A stretch of DNA of 64,000 nucleotides from Micropterix aruncella (GCA_944548615.1 OX155955.1:777288-841287); one strand, 5' to 3'. Shown: positions 1-11,750, counted from the stretch's first letter. The notes: generated by a model not told the origin, from the sequence alone. Program-made: numbers and translations.

Positions 1-2230
1 TTTTTTCTCAAAATCTTAGGCATAAATAAAAAAAGTTGTAGATGTATTTTGACTCAGATTTTCATATTAAATATTCAGCCGTAAAGAAAAATGCCGTAAC
101 TTCTTAAAAAAAAATTTTTTTCTAGAAAACATTTATTTTAAAGTTTTTAATTTTCAGTTTTATACACAAGATAACCTATTCAAAAAAGATTTTACTTTTT
201 GAACACTGTATTTGTATCTTTACTATCTTATGGAATAAAAATTCTATTATTTAATTCATTCACGATATTCGACAACTTTGTTATCTCAAAATAAATGTTT
301 TCTTATTCTGTTGTTATTATTACCCTTCTAGAATTAATGTATGTGTTATTGGAACAGATCTCCATGACATCACATCACACTTCTTTCGCTGTCGGTATTT
401 CTGATTTTGGAAATATCATGATGGTGAGATTTACGCTTGAATTTATTTTCAATATTGAATACTTGGATATTCGATATAACATTATAAAAGACCACAAACC
501 GCAGTAGAGTTAATGTGCAAGATAGGCTCAACCGATAAACTTGTTGACTGGAAATTCTTGAGCATGTGTGCATATGCCTATTATTATAACTTCTATGACA
601 TTCTCCTGATTATGTTATTTGATATAACTGCGAAACTTAAGTAAATCTTTTGTTAATATTTGTCATGTCTTATGATAAACAATGGTAGGTTTTCGCGGTC
701 TAATTATAAGTCAAGATTATACAGACACGATTTTAAAATAGGTTTTGTTATCGCTTTGTTACCTATAGACGACATTACTGAATATAATTGTACGTCTTTC
801 AATGTCTCGTACTACAAAGACTCGTTAAAAGACAGGCCTAATAAGAACAAATCATTTATTCTATTGCTTTTTTTTATCCAGAAATGTCATCTTTTCTATT
901 ACTAATACCTTTATATTTTTAGTTTTTTTGCAATATAGAAATACGGTTGCTCTTTTCCGAAGTCTTTCGATTTTTTCAGCCTTTCCGCTATTTTGATAAA
1001 TTGAGTTTCAGGACGGAATATATGAAATATAGCGCACGTCAGGCTAGATATTAATATGAAAATGTAAGGGTACCGCACGTCAAAAACTCGTCCATAAAAA
1101 AATATATTTATTATTTTTTATTTAATCGTTCAGAAAAACATACAGGGCAAACTTACAATAATTTAGCGTATTATACATACTTATAGAGAAAAAAACATTT
1201 GTCCGATAATATTCTTCTACTATAGTTACAGTTTTAAGAAATATTAGAATATTTAAATAAAAAAATAATATTTCAATAAATTATTGAGTTTATTAAAAGA
1301 AACTCCCTGAGAAAAGCAGAAAATTGGAAGTGAAAATTGGAATGTTTCCTAATAAATATGTAAGTAAATGATTTAGGTTTAAGAATACCTTTATTGTAGG
1401 TGATTGTGTGGTTGTGACCTAAATTATGTTTGTAACGGCTTAGCAAGGTGCGCAACAGTTTCCTTCCAGCGCCTATCAAAAGTCTTAGAGAGAACAAATT
1501 CAAAAAAATAATGTTAAATGGCTTAGTCAAGAATCCAGTATATGACTTAAGGGATTTGGATAAAGCTGAATTCATATTTCAAGAGTATCACAATATAAAA
1601 TAAAGGAAAATCCGAATTTCCGCGGAGGAAAATAGTTGTGTCTATAAATACGAATAAGTACACCATGTATTTATTTACCACCGATTACAATGTTATTTTT
1701 TGAAAACGGCGCGCCGAACGGCGAGGATGCCTTCAAAAACTTCCATCACTGTGCAGATTCTCTGGACTCCGAAATGTTCGTGGAGCTCCATACTTCCCTT
1801 CTAACACGCATCCAGTTACTTCAAATTTCTTCACCTAAGTTATGATGGTATTGCAAGACGGTACGTGACTATGCCGACCAAAACTACGCACACAGGTAGA
1901 ACGTTCTTGCAGTTTCCAAAGCTCCATCGCGACTGACATACCGCAGCGGCGTAGTTACTGAAATGGCGTCTCCGCCTTTACCATCCTCCCCCTCCCTAAG
2001 CTATCGCGGCGGCGCACAATTATTCACATTTGAAATGTGTCAGTTGGCTCTGTTCCACCCTGTATTTTTAGTTTACTTGTCAAATTGTATAGTCTGCCTA
2101 AGCAATCGTGACTCAAGGGGCATAGAAAATAATTAAAAATCTACTATTGGCAACCTCGCCCGAACTGCCAACTTTTCTGTTGAATGGCCAGGTTTTTATA
2201 TTTTTTTAAATATTTTTAATATTTAAAAAA
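1..2230. other. Downstream flank of gene A, no recognised gene
   Basis: AT-rich sequence without a supported gene. From about 1690 to 2060 the base composition turns GC-rich and the block ends in a ccaccctgtatttt-like edge that resembles a DNA-transposon terminus (acagggtgga on the other strand), but no matching partner end or coding domain was found. Confidence 0.3.
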
Positions 2231-2235
2231 AAAAC

Positions 2236-2540
2236 CGCTTACGTCTAGTAGAGACGTATCGAACCCGTGCTCAGACCGGGGGACGACGAAATCCGGTCAA
2301 ATCTGGTAATAAGTGTGGGAGGACTGTTCGCTGGGTTCACATCACCGTGCCTCGCGTTAAGGTGTTGGTTCCTTACGGGCGCTTTGGCGGAGCTAGACTA
2401 TGGACTGTGTTGTCCTGTCTCTGTTTAATCATATCACGACTAAAAGAACGATTATATCGTTATACCAGCCTGGGGTTTTGGATTCGCCCGTTGCAGATGG
2501 CAGCTGTCAAATCCGCTCTCCTCAAAGAAGCGGTGCAGTA
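2236..2540 (+). repeat. Diverged 3' part of retroposon family R
   Basis: Aligns by eye with the 3' third of the full-length family R copies (clear copy 30741-31404): ctggtaataagtg, cgcgttaaggtgttggt, ccttacgggcg, the jagged block around the actagac motif, and attcgcccgttg near the end. Too diverged to see a target duplication. Confidence 0.55.
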
Positions 2541-2589
2541 ACCTGAAATTACAGTAGCGCCGAAAGCAGTTCGTTAGGAAAAACTCCAA

Positions 2590-3207
2590 AAAAAAAATGG
2601 TACAACATTACTTATAATTTACTTTCATGTTATTATTTTTTTCATTATATTTAGAATTTATGATTATGAATTTTATAATTGCCTACCACCTAACATTAAA
2701 GGCATTAAAATATCATATAAATTTAAATATAGTTTGAGTGCCTACCTCTTAAATTGTACATATGCAGATATTGAAAACATTATTAAATAATTGAATCTCT
2801 AAAATTTTTATAATAAAAACATAATAGTATATGTAGTAATATAAATTGATGATTTCTAAACGTAATTTTATTTTAATTTTTGTGAATTTAATTTGTATAT
2901 TATTAATACTTATTATTTAATACATATATAAATATATATTAATTTTTATCATGTTGTAAAATAAAATAATATTGACAATTTTCATGACATTTTCTTACGA
3001 ATTTTTATTAGGTAATTAAGATATTTCTGTTACATTAAGTATGATTTTGATTATTTATATAAATATAATATTATAGATTTCTTAGGATAACTAAAATAAA
3101 TTGTCTACCTTGGAACAGGCGGCAGCCTAGTTAGGTTAAGACTTTTGTATATTGAATGTACCCATAATTTTAACTCAATAAATAATTTGAAATTTGAAAT
3201 TTGAATA
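2590..3207 (+). mobile_element. LINE 3' fragment with (gaaattt)n tail
   Basis: The plus frame from 2659 encodes FYNCLPPNIKGIKISYKF, then SAYLLNCTYADIENIIK and a stop. This is the typical C-terminus of a CR1/Jockey-type LINE reverse transcriptase ORF (YN-LP-x-IK, then F-x-x-x-L-x-x-YL). It is followed by an AT-rich 3' UTR ending in aataaataatttgaaatttg repeats, a microsatellite-type LINE tail. Strongly 5' truncated. Confidence 0.6.
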
Positions 3208-3475
3208 TTATTAATTTCTATATTATATATATATATTCATAATGAAACATATTCTTCGAAGACCATCCGCTACCTGGTTTAGGACGGTTGAAAAAGACCT
3301 GAGAGAAGCTCAACTCGACGCCAACACAGTACAAGATCGTGCTCAGTGGGGAGAAGGACAAGGGAGGCCAACCTTAAGTAAATGGGACAGGGTCGAGGAA
3401 TAATAAGAAGAATATATACAATTTATAAATATTTCTTCAGACCTTTAAGCTATAATTTATTAAAATATAGTAACG

Positions 3476-3709
3476 TCAGCTTTTCCCTCTTTCAATGAAT
3501 ATTTGTTCTTCATTCAATTTTTCGCTTTGCAATCGAGATTTCCTTGGTATGCTGAAAAATTTTTGATTCTTTCCGAATTCCCTCGCTTCGTGCAAAGTTT
3601 CCGGAAGCTTCACATTAAGAGTCTCCGGCAAAAACAGTTGTATCACAGAAGTTATGAACACTAAAATCATCATAAATATATATGGATATGTGACGTCGTA
3701 AACAGTACC
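3476..3709 (-). CDS. Gene A exon 8 (TM12, C-terminus, stop)
   Basis: 234 nt, phase 0 start after acceptor caatttttcag. Encodes GTVYDVTYPYIFMMILVFIT (TM12), LFLPETLNVKLPETLHEAREF and a basic cytoplasmic tail ending ERGKS before TGA. An AATAAA lies on the minus strand about 15 nt beyond the stop (3456-3461) and is a candidate polyadenylation signal. Confidence 0.9.
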   Translation of the reverse strand, partial: GTVYDVTYPYIFMMILVFITSVIQLFLPETLNVKLPETLHEAREFGKNQKFFSIPRKSRLQSEKLNEEQIFIERGKS

Positions 3710-3780
3710 CTGAAAAATTGAAAAGCTTTTATATTACTGATGAATAAGGAGAACGGTATACGATTTTATAGAATACTGAC

Positions 3781-3968
3781 CCAATAAACTATGTACGGAA
3801 CGGTAATGCCGAAAATGCCGGATATAACTATACCCAGAGACATTCCAGTCTGCCTCAAACACGTCGGATAAATTTCCATAGTTTGTAGGGTTTGTGTATA
3901 ATAGGTTACCGATATACAGAATTTGACTAGTAAAATGAAACCATTTGTGTAGTTTGATTTAGTGTCAT
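3781..3968 (-). CDS. Gene A exon 7 (TM10-TM11)
   Basis: 188 nt encoding DDTKSNYTNGFILLVKFC, then TYYTQTLQTMEIYPTCLRQTG and the TM11 region ending VPYIVYW. Acceptor gactggtttcag, donor gtcagt. IYPTCLRQTG is a hallmark of insect SLC22 proteins. Confidence 0.9.
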
Positions 3969-4075
3969 CTGAAACCAGTCAAGCTAATTAAAGTTATGTT
4001 ATGTTACAAAAGAGAGTGAATATTTCCAATAAAACAATATTAGACAACGCAAAAAGAAAGAAAGAGACAACAAAC

Positions 4076-4290
4076 CTTTAATGAATGCTATTATCGGTAT
4101 AAACATAACAGTGGTCAATAAGTAAGACAGCGATCCGGTGAATCTTCTTCCAATTTTGTCGCAAAGATACCCCCCTAACATGTATCCAGGCAACTCGATT
4201 ACTGATTGCCACAAAAATTGAAGAAACGGGTTGCCTCCAAGTTTGGTCGTATTTAAGAGAAATACACCATAGCAAATAGTGTAGACTATT
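4076..4290 (-). CDS. Gene A exon 6 (TM7-TM9)
   Basis: 215 nt encoding LIVYTICYGVFLLNTTKLGG through ELPGYMLGGYLCDKIGRRFTG to FIPIIAFIKG, including the second G-R-R loop between TM8 and TM9. Acceptor cctattttacag, donor gtttgt. Separated from exon 5 by a 6.35-kb intron filled with retroelement debris. Confidence 0.9.
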
Positions 4291-4499
4291 CTGTAAAATA
4301 GGAATGTTTTTAATAATTTCCGAAATCCACAATCAAATAATAATAATACGTTTGCTTGCAGCAATATATAAATCAAACAAAGCGATAATCATAATGATGT
4401 ACAAAAATTACAAAGATTACGTGGGAGTAACTACATTTCAGTTTATGTGCGTAATTATTTTTACGTCAAAGGTACATATTAATCAACATTATGTAATAT

Positions 4500-5036
4500 A
4501 AAATCGAAGACTATCGCGGTTGTTTGACATTATAAATAGGATATAAACGAATTTACAGCGTGAAATTTGTAGCACCCGACGTTTCGGTGACGTTGCAGCC
4601 GCCGTTGTCCAGGGTAGACAGAAAGAGATGTCAATCGGTTGTTTTGCGGGTAGGCCGCATACCCCTGCCGCCACTGCATAGGTTGTAACGGTGGTGGGGG
4701 GCTGGGCTCGGAGCGCTCTAATTTCGAAAATCCGTCTTGCACACAACACTCACTGTATCCTGTCTTACGTCCTTGCGTTCGGCGTTCGGCGGCGGGAACA
4801 TTTTCAGAAGAGGATTCCACGTAGAAGACAGTTTGTATCCGTCGTCTCTATTGAAGTTCGGGGTTCTTCTTATTTCAATGGCTTCCCGAATCATGCGAGG
4901 AAAGTAGAATTGTTCCTTGGATAGCACAATGGGATTTTGAAACTGCATCCAGTGGTTACTTCCGCTATCCGCAACGTCACCGAAACGTCGGGTGCTACAA
5001 ATTTCACGCGGTAAATTCGTTTATATCCTATTTATA
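4500..5036 (-). mobile_element. Penelope-like element fragment (C-terminal GIY-YIG region) flanked by inverted terminal segments
   Basis: Minus-strand translation gives MQFQNPIVLSKEQFYFPRMI, REAIEIRRTPNFNRDDGYKL and SSTWNPLL. REAIEI-x-x-x-x-NFNR-D-GYKLS-x-W-x-P is the conserved C-terminus of the Penelope-like retroelement endonuclease region. About 70 bp with gtcaccgaaacgtcgggtgc occur at both ends in opposite orientation (4522-4600 and 4965-5036), like the terminal repeats known for this class. The same family recurs at 19310-19990. Lies in gene A intron 5. Confidence 0.7.
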
Positions 5037-5039
5037 ACA

Positions 5040-6590
5040 TTATGCAATTTTAATTATTTTAAAAAATTAAGTGTCTAATATGAAAACTAGGTATTTATAA
5101 TATCTAAATAATAATAAGTTCATTTTAGTTCCTTCAAAAAAATTGCTAATAGCATAATATTTCAATTCAATAAAATTCAGTTTCAAAAAAAAAAAATACT
5201 TAAAAAAAGTGATTTCAATAAAATTTTAGACATTACTTTAAACTACCTAATAAAACTAAAATACCAAAATTTTTACTAGCACATAAGAGTCTTGTGTTTT
5301 GGATACTTGTGTGGGTTTGTTGAGTGTATGGGTGTGGAGTGTTAGTGTGAGCGTTAGTGTGAGTGTTGGATATTTAGAAAGTCCGACGTATAGTGTAAAA
5401 GTGATTGTTTAAATATTGTATTCAGATTATAAACCAATTAAAAATAATAATAATCATTGTCATACTGGAATAAAAATAGTAATAATATTCAGTAAAATAG
5501 CTAAAATCTATATTCAGTCAATTGTATTGCTAAGGATTCGATTTATGGAGTTTTCATAAGTGTTTATGGGGATTTACGGGGTATTTATGTATATGGTAAT
5601 TAAAAATGTCAGTACAATTTAAATGGGTAACATGATACAGCAGCTTGTGAGTACTTCATATTTAAATGCATTTATTTTAAATCGTGGCAAATCGACAAAA
5701 GGTTAAATTGGCGCGTATCTCGCTGGAATTTAATATCAGTTTATCATCAAGGTGCAATTTCACCTCAATATCAGATTACTAGATATATCTCCAGTTTATC
5801 TTTTAATATTTTTACTTGATATCAACAAATAGTCTATTGTAGAAAGATGACCCCGTGTCATTTACAGGCTGCTCCAATGTTTTCAATGCGCTACTCAACG
5901 AGTAAGGAGATTTGCCGTATGTTTGTAGCGATGAATGCTTTGATTCATTTTAAGACTATTTAGGTTTATATAAAGAAAAACCAGCATTTATGTAAACAAC
6001 CTAGCTAGCACATCGACTTGCCGCTTTTGAAGAACAATGCGCGTTGGCGGACCGTTGCATCGGCCCACATCTCTACTCCATACATATAAAGGGAATGCTC
6101 GTAGGCATAGTAACACCAAGTGAGCGTATCATTGGTAAGAGTAGGTGCGAATTGCCACGATTTAAAGCGCGCACCACCAAGTTTGACACATCACTTGTCT
6201 ATGTGGAGATCTCAGCGCAACCCAGAATCAGTTTATGGAACCCGAGGAATTTAATGTTGGTTCTTCACTTTAATTTCATATAGGGCTATACAGATTTAAT
6301 ACAAATTTAAATATCCGCCGTAGAACAGGCTATAGCCTAGTTATTTATATTAAAATAGAATCACTAACAACAATTAGATAAATCTTGTAATCAGTTTTTT
6401 GGTACTGGATTTTTGTGCATGATATTTTATTTGTACATATTGGACTTGAACTAAAATCGGATATCAGCTCGTGTGTGAACAAGTTAGGGCAATATGCTAG
6501 AGTGAAATCGTTCGTTTCATATTCTGCTCTAACGTATTGCTCTATCTCGTTCGCTTGAACTAATTTAATAATAAACTCTTTATTTGCACT
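5040..6590. other. Gene A intron 5 sequence, no recognised gene
   Basis: AT-rich; 5300-5380 has a run of degenerate gtgtgagtgttag repeats. Around 6310-6350 the text gccgtagaacaggctatagcc resembles the end of the LINE at 3110-3130, suggesting another worn LINE tail. Nothing else recognised. Confidence 0.3.
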
Positions 6591-7225
6591 TAAAAAGTAT
6601 ACAAAAAAGGCGAGCTTATTGCCACATGGCAATGTCTTACAGCTAACCTAAACATAGTGGTACATGCGCGCATTGTGAAAATAAAGATTATTACATAACA
6701 TACAGACAAGTGGAAGAATTTAAGACTAATAGTGCCCGAGGAGAGGAAATTGGGGGAGGAACAGGAGAGAAAGGGAAGAACTGGGTACTTCTTAGAAAGG
6801 TAGTAATCCTTAAGGTGAGTCTTAAACGATGGTAAAGAAGGCGAGTTTCGTATATTTGCTGGGAGATCGTTCCAGAGTCTTGCACCATGGACACAGAAAG
6901 AATAGGAATAGAAATCACTATTATGACTCGGAATTTTTAATAAACTGTCAGAGGCTGACCGAAGTACGAGACCGTGGGAACTTAGTGGTTCAAAAAGCTC
7001 CTGGAGATAGGATGGTGTTAGTTGGGTGAGTACACGATATAGGAGAGCCAGTATATGAACATTTCTTCTTTGGCGTATTGGCAACCACTTTAACTGTGCC
7101 CTATAGTCGGACACGTGATCATACTTACGTAGACCGAAGATGAATAGTATGCATACATTTTGCAAACGTTCAAGTTTGTTGAGCAGTTCCTCTGATAAAT
7201 CGAGATAAGCCACATCTGCATAGTT
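6590..7225 (-). mobile_element. LINE ORF2 C-terminal fragment (CR1/Jockey-like)
   Basis: Minus frame encodes EELLNKLERLQNVCILFIFG, LRKYDHVSDYRAQLKWLPIR and GARLWNDLPANIRNSPSLPS followed by FKTHLKDYYLSK. RLQN-x-C-x-x-FIFGLRKYDHVS and LWN-LP-x-x-IR are diagnostic of the segment downstream of the LINE reverse transcriptase. The frame runs on past a likely natural end into unrelated sequence. 5'-truncated copy, no full-length relative in the window. Confidence 0.75.
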
Positions 7226-7507
7226 TCAGTTTTAGTTCACAAAGAAACGCAATTGGGCCCATTGTCTATTTAGCTGTGTTTTATTGTGGATTACAAATTA
7301 AATAAAAAAAATAAATAAACAAAAATACTGTTCGTTTAGTAGCATTTCTTTGTATTCCTATAATTAAATCTGTATAAGGATGTCAATTGCAATGCCTCAC
7401 TTTCCATTTCATAAAATCGCTGAATAGTGAAAGAAACTGCCTTAAAACTAATAATTTTGTGTTTAGAGATTATATAGAGTTGTTTTCGTTTTCGTTTACA
7501 ATAAGAT

Positions 7508-8286
7508 ATGAACGTTTACAACAATGTTGAACACGGCTATAACACACGAAATAAACATGAGCTACAAGCACCCAAGCCAAATTTAACTCTATTTAAAAAA
7601 GGAATGTTATACAATGCAATAAAAATCTATAACCACCTACCTGCAAATATCAAAGAAATAAAAGGAAAAGGGTTTACCGCAGCGTTGAAAAAATGGCTTA
7701 TCGATAAAAGCTTTTACACATTAAACGAATATTTCTCATAATATTATATTGTAGGCATGCATTTTCATTTTGTTTTTAAATTAATTCAATTAGAAAGATT
7801 ACAAATTTTCAATTATATACATTTCGTATTTATAGGCGGATTTTTGATTATTCCTTGATTTTGATTTTTTTCATTATTTTTTATATTATTGATGAATTAT
7901 TTTTTATTAATTGTTTTCTACTGTTACATTTTAAATTATATACATTTCGTATTTATAGGCGGAATTTTGATTATTCCTTGATTTTTGATTTTTTCTTTAT
8001 TTTTTATATTATTGGTGAATTATTTTTTCTAATTGTCTTCTATTGTTAGCTCTACTTATCCGGTCTGTTTAATTTTTTTTTCATGTTAAACCAGTGAAAT
8101 AATTGCATTTTTAATAAGATATTATAATTAGCAGATAAGTCAATTTAGCAGATAAGTAAATTTGTCAATCTGTTTTAATAACAGGTAATTGTGAGATACA
8201 TAGTTTTACGCATTATCACCATAAATGTACCACCACAATTTCGGACAATAAAAATATTTCTATTTCTATTTCTATTTCTATGTGAT
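7508..8286 (+). mobile_element. LINE 3' fragment, copy 1, (tttcta)n tail
   Basis: Encodes [20 protein letters not shown], then [20 protein letters not shown] and [14 protein letters not shown] with a stop at 7739-7741: the end of a LINE ORF2. Its 3' UTR holds a roughly 120-bp internal direct duplication (ataggcgga...ttgattattccttg twice) and ends in tatttctatttctatttcta. The same sequence, nearly base for base, recurs inverted at 36886-37970. Confidence 0.8.
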
Positions 8287-8314
8287 TTATTTATAATTTA
8301 ATTTAATTTTATTT

Positions 8315-8368
8315 AGTCATGTAACTGTAGTATATATAGTGACATATATATACTACAGTTACATGACT
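8315..8368. repeat. Perfect 24-bp inverted repeat
   Basis: agtcatgtaactgtag followed by tatatata (8315-8338) is exactly mirrored at 8345-8368 with a 6-bp centre. It lies 29 bp beyond the LINE tail. No transposase or matching copy elsewhere in the window. Confidence 0.85.
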
Positions 8369-8479
8369 ACATCAATATCCTTTTTATATGAGTACACAAT
8401 TAGCACTATGCATGAACAATGGTTGAATTTTTAAAAAATACGTATAAAAAAGGAAAAAAAAAACAAAAAAATACCAGAA

Positions 8480-8830
8480 TTACAGTATTTTAAAGAGGGA
8501 CGCTTTGAAGGAGCATAAACTATCATGAAATATATCGATGCGATTGTCAAGAAGAAATTTGTTATACAGACGACATATACGTGGGATTACGTTATTAACT
8601 CCGGTATAGTTTTTTGCTAAAGGTGTTTTAAATAAGTCTGGGTATCGAAGACTTCTTTTAGTAATGTTAAATTGTATTTTTTCTATACAAGAGGTATCGA
8701 TTTTATTATTTAAAATTTTGTACAGGAACACTAAATCTGCAACCTGCCGGCGTTTTTCTAATGTGACAAATTTAAAAGCAGTCAGTCTTTCCTCGTAGCC
8801 AGTCAGATGATTCTTAAGGCTTATTCAAAA
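8480..8830 (-). mobile_element. LINE ORF2 C-terminal remnant
   Basis: Minus frame: LTGYEERLTAFKFVTLEKRR, QVADLVFLYKILNNKIDTSC, then RSLRYPDLFKTPLAKNYTGV and IPRICRLYNKF. R-x-x-AD-x-x-x-LYKI-x-N-x-ID is typical of the region after LINE reverse transcriptase. Worn and 5' truncated. Confidence 0.65.
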
Positions 8831-8984
8831 CAATTGGTATATTCAAAACTAAACGTAATTCAAACAATTACAAGGCTTATTCAAAACAAAGTAACATTAC
8901 TTGCGAGTAAGTTTACAACGCGCTATATGGTCATACGTAGGTTGTAAGATCATAAGGTTCCTAATGGTTCTGTGCAGCTTAGAA

Positions 8985-9360
8985 CTGATGGTCACTCTGT
9001 TTCTGCGTAGGTCGACTTAACTCACGGTTCAGCTCCCATCAGGTAGCCTCCTCAAATAGGGACTTAACCTAGAAGGGCTGCCGTGAACTCCGCCAGCGGC
9101 TGCAACTAGCAGTCGAAGACAGTTGGGATCGAAAGTGCGGATCATGGGAATACCTAGGCGTCACTGGGCGGTTGGAATACCGGGCTATGTCAACCTAGTT
9201 TGCGGTTTTCAGCAAATAATCGGGGGAGTTTGGAGACGTATGTTTCCTAAGCAGCGGGGTAGTTATTGATCTCACGTCATCTATCCTTATAAACGATCCG
9301 TTGGCCACCCGATCCCGAGTGATCTTGACGGTCAAAGGCCGCCACGAATCCGCGACAAAT
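8985..9360 (+). repeat. Diverged 5' part of retroposon family R
   Basis: Shares ordered blocks with the 5' half of full-length copies: cggttcagctcccatcagg (cf. gggtcaacacccatc), gtgaactccgccagcggc, aatcgggggagt, a cagcggggtag block, gatccgttggccacccgatc. No clear target duplication. Confidence 0.5.
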
Positions 9361-10140
9361 TTGATCTGAATTCAAATTCAAATTCAAATTCAAAATTCTT
9401 TATTTATCTATAATATTACATATATTTTTAAAATTCAAAGCCATCCTAACTAGGCCTCGCCTGTACTAAGCTAGGCTTAATATAAAAGAAGGTAGAGTAG
9501 TTTTCGTAACTTGCTGTATTATCTTTGTATATTATTGTATTGTATCTTTGTATATTATATATACTTTATAGATAAATATAAAATATTACTATATATACAT
9601 ATATCTCACAAATCGTACTCTATTTTAATATATATATATGTTATTAATGTCTCCGTTTCTTGTCGACCCATAGTCAAAAGTGACTTAGTTAGGTTTTTCT
9701 TTACGCCGTGACTATTCCTAGATTTCAGTCCTGCAGGAAAAACACTATTCATTTTGTTGAACAGTCGAGGAGCAATGAAAGAAAAGTGTTTTTGTGCAAA
9801 ACTTGTTCTCTTTCTTTGGATTATGTGCTGTCTGGTTGTTGTTACTCGTGTTCCTTTATGGTGTGTTGAATATAGATGGTAATTCTCATGATTATATTAG
9901 TAGAGTAGGACTACCTTAGAGTATATTTGACGAACGTCAAGGACTTTAGATTCATTGTACAAGCTCTCAGAAGAATACCGGAAGGGTTTTTTGTGTATTA
10001 CTCTTAATAGCGACTTTTGGGCTTTAATTAGAGGGTCAAGTGCTTGCAGCGAGGCTCCACCCCAAATGTTAGTAAGTTATGAGCCAATGCGAAATATATC
10101 GTTCGTACTAAATCTTTGGATACGGCATTTCTTACGCTAA
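9361..10140 (-). mobile_element. LINE 3' fragment with (aatttg)n tail, decayed
   Basis: The plus-strand start aattcaaattcaaattcaaa is the tail read backwards. Minus-strand frames between about 9650 and 10110 give broken pieces such as WGGASLQALDPLIKAQKS, LLRVIHKKPFRYSSE and FFHCSSTVQQNE, resembling the C-terminal part of the LINE at 40785-41270. Multiple stops; inactive. Confidence 0.55.
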
Positions 10141-10142
10141 TT

Positions 10143-10440
10143 ACCGCTAACGTCAGGCAGAATCCGTGACCAAACTGGAGGTCTGTCAAATTCGTCCAAA
10201 TCTGGTAGTAAGGGCGCTAGGTCGGCCCTTTATCAGTTCCAGCGACTCGCCGTAAGGCATCGGACTCCTTCGGGCTGTTGACTTAGCTTGACTGTGGATT
10301 GTGGATATTATTCGCAAAGTCTTTACGTTCACTTCGTGTTAGACAGAATGGCTCGATGTTAAACGCCATCGAGCGACTATGGTTGTAACTTCTTTGAGTT
10401 GCGGGCACGCCAGTAGTAAATGACACCACTCGTATAGGTT
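10143..10440 (+). repeat. Diverged 3' part of retroposon family R
   Basis: Matches the 3' third of full-length family R copies in order: aaattcgtccaaatctggtagtaagggcg, ctcgccgtaaggcatcggactcc, ggctgttgacttagcttgac, ttcacttcgtgttag. Old copy, abutting the LINE at 9361-10140. Confidence 0.5.
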
Positions 10441-10643
10441 GTAAGGTGAAGTTGTCTTTTTTCCCTCGTGTTCGTTACGGCCGCTCTGCTAAAGAATGGT
10501 GATACACGTTGACCGGGTGGTAATCCGGTATACGGTGCTTGGTCTTCTGATACAGATACGGTCCGAAAACACTTTGCTTTCGAAGAGTATCTTAGGAAAA
10601 AAAATCATTACTTCTGAAATGAATAATTATTAATTATACTTAC

Positions 10644-10865
10644 AACACAGCGGTTAATACGATTGTATTCTTGGCCAACCTCCACGATGAAAATACGCTC
10701 ATAACACCGAACACAGATTCTGGCTCACCAGTGCGTTCTCTCAATTTATCGATAAGGGAAGGATCCAGCTTTTTTCCATTTGCTTTAGCTATTTTATTTA
10801 GTTCATTTACGCATTCGTCAATTCTGTCTCTGCCGGCGAGCCATCTCGGCGATTCAATTAGGGTA
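10644..10865 (-). CDS. Gene A exon 5 (cytoplasmic loop 6-7, ESPRWL motif)
   Basis: 222 nt encoding STLIESPRWLAGRDRIDECV and the charged central cytoplasmic loop, ending in LAKNTIVLTAV at the start of TM7. Acceptor cttttcag, donor gtaagt. A strikingly G-rich stretch on the transcribed-sense strand lies about 70-165 nt upstream of the acceptor. Confidence 0.9.
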
Positions 10866-10936
10866 CTGAAAAGAATTGATGTTAAAGAAAAAAAAACGGT
10901 GGTGTCACCCCAAGACTTTCCCGGCAAGCAGACAAG

Positions 10937-11031
10937 CCCCCCTCCTCCCCCGGCGCCAATCCCATCCAACCCCCAACCCCCATCTCCCCCAACTTTTCCC
11001 CTTTCTAACCCCGCCCCCTCCTCCCCCCTCG
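10937..11031 (-). other. G-rich tract, potential G-quadruplex, in gene A intron 4
   Basis: The plus strand is almost pure C with short A/T breaks (ccccccctcctccccc, ccccaacccccatctccccc). The transcript-sense minus strand therefore carries many runs of four or more G separated by short loops. It ends about 70 nt upstream of the exon 5 acceptor, in otherwise AT-rich sequence. Confidence 0.75.
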
Positions 11032-11279
11032 ATAGTGATTGTGTCAAGTGATTGTGATAGCAAATGTAGAATATTAATGATATTTTTTTGTAGTATTTCC
11101 CTGGTATTAAAATGCCTATTTTCCAATATGATGTACCTAGTATTTTCTTAAATACGGCGGAATTTGTATTTTTGTGTCATTTGCATAAGAGATATTCCAA
11201 CCAAAACACCATTTGACTTCGGCTTTACGAAGCATCTGTGTACCGGATTTCAAATCTCTAAGTCTTTAGCAACCATAAG

Positions 11280-11750
11280 AATGGTATACATGGCCTTGTG
11301 TCAGTATTTTGTCCTACGGAGTTGGGATGGGCGCTACTACTAATGATAATCTGGCTAGATTGACAAAAGCGCAGAAATTATTATTAAGAGTAATACACAA
11401 TCTACCTTGTTATTTTCTCAATCCCATGTGCTATCAGCTAAACAGATATTCATTAAGCAAGCGCTTCTTGCATTCTACAAATCTAGAGATGACCATGCAC
11501 GAACTCAAAACAATCTGTATACAAGGATGTCCGCGAGTATCAATTATATAAATCCGTCAGTCAGGACAACATTTGCCCAAAGACACATTATATTCTATAT
11601 AGCCCCAAAATTATATAATTCCCTAAGTGAAGACATGAAAAATTATTCTAACATAAAAATATAAGCAAACCTTAATAGATGGCTACTTAACAAGGGATAT
11701 GTAAAATCTGATGAACTTTTTCGCATCGCACGGCAATTTATTTAATATCA
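11280..11750 (+). mobile_element. LINE ORF2 C-terminal pseudogene fragment
   Basis: Two plus frames must be joined: NDNLARLTKAQKLLLRVIHN then LSAKQIFIKQALLAFYKSRD, RMSASINYINPSVRTTFAQR and YIAPKLYNSLSEDMKNYSN. The pattern matches the intact fragment at 40785-41270 (KASKLLLRVINR, IRQLFVKQSLMFFHG, FIAPKIFNRLHDDIK). One frameshift near 11410 and a stop near 11663. Confidence 0.7.

Noticed and set aside
4522..4600. Hammerhead ribozyme in the Penelope-like terminal segment
   Set aside because: cgaaac is present but no CTGATGA core could be paired with it by eye; left as an open test, not called.
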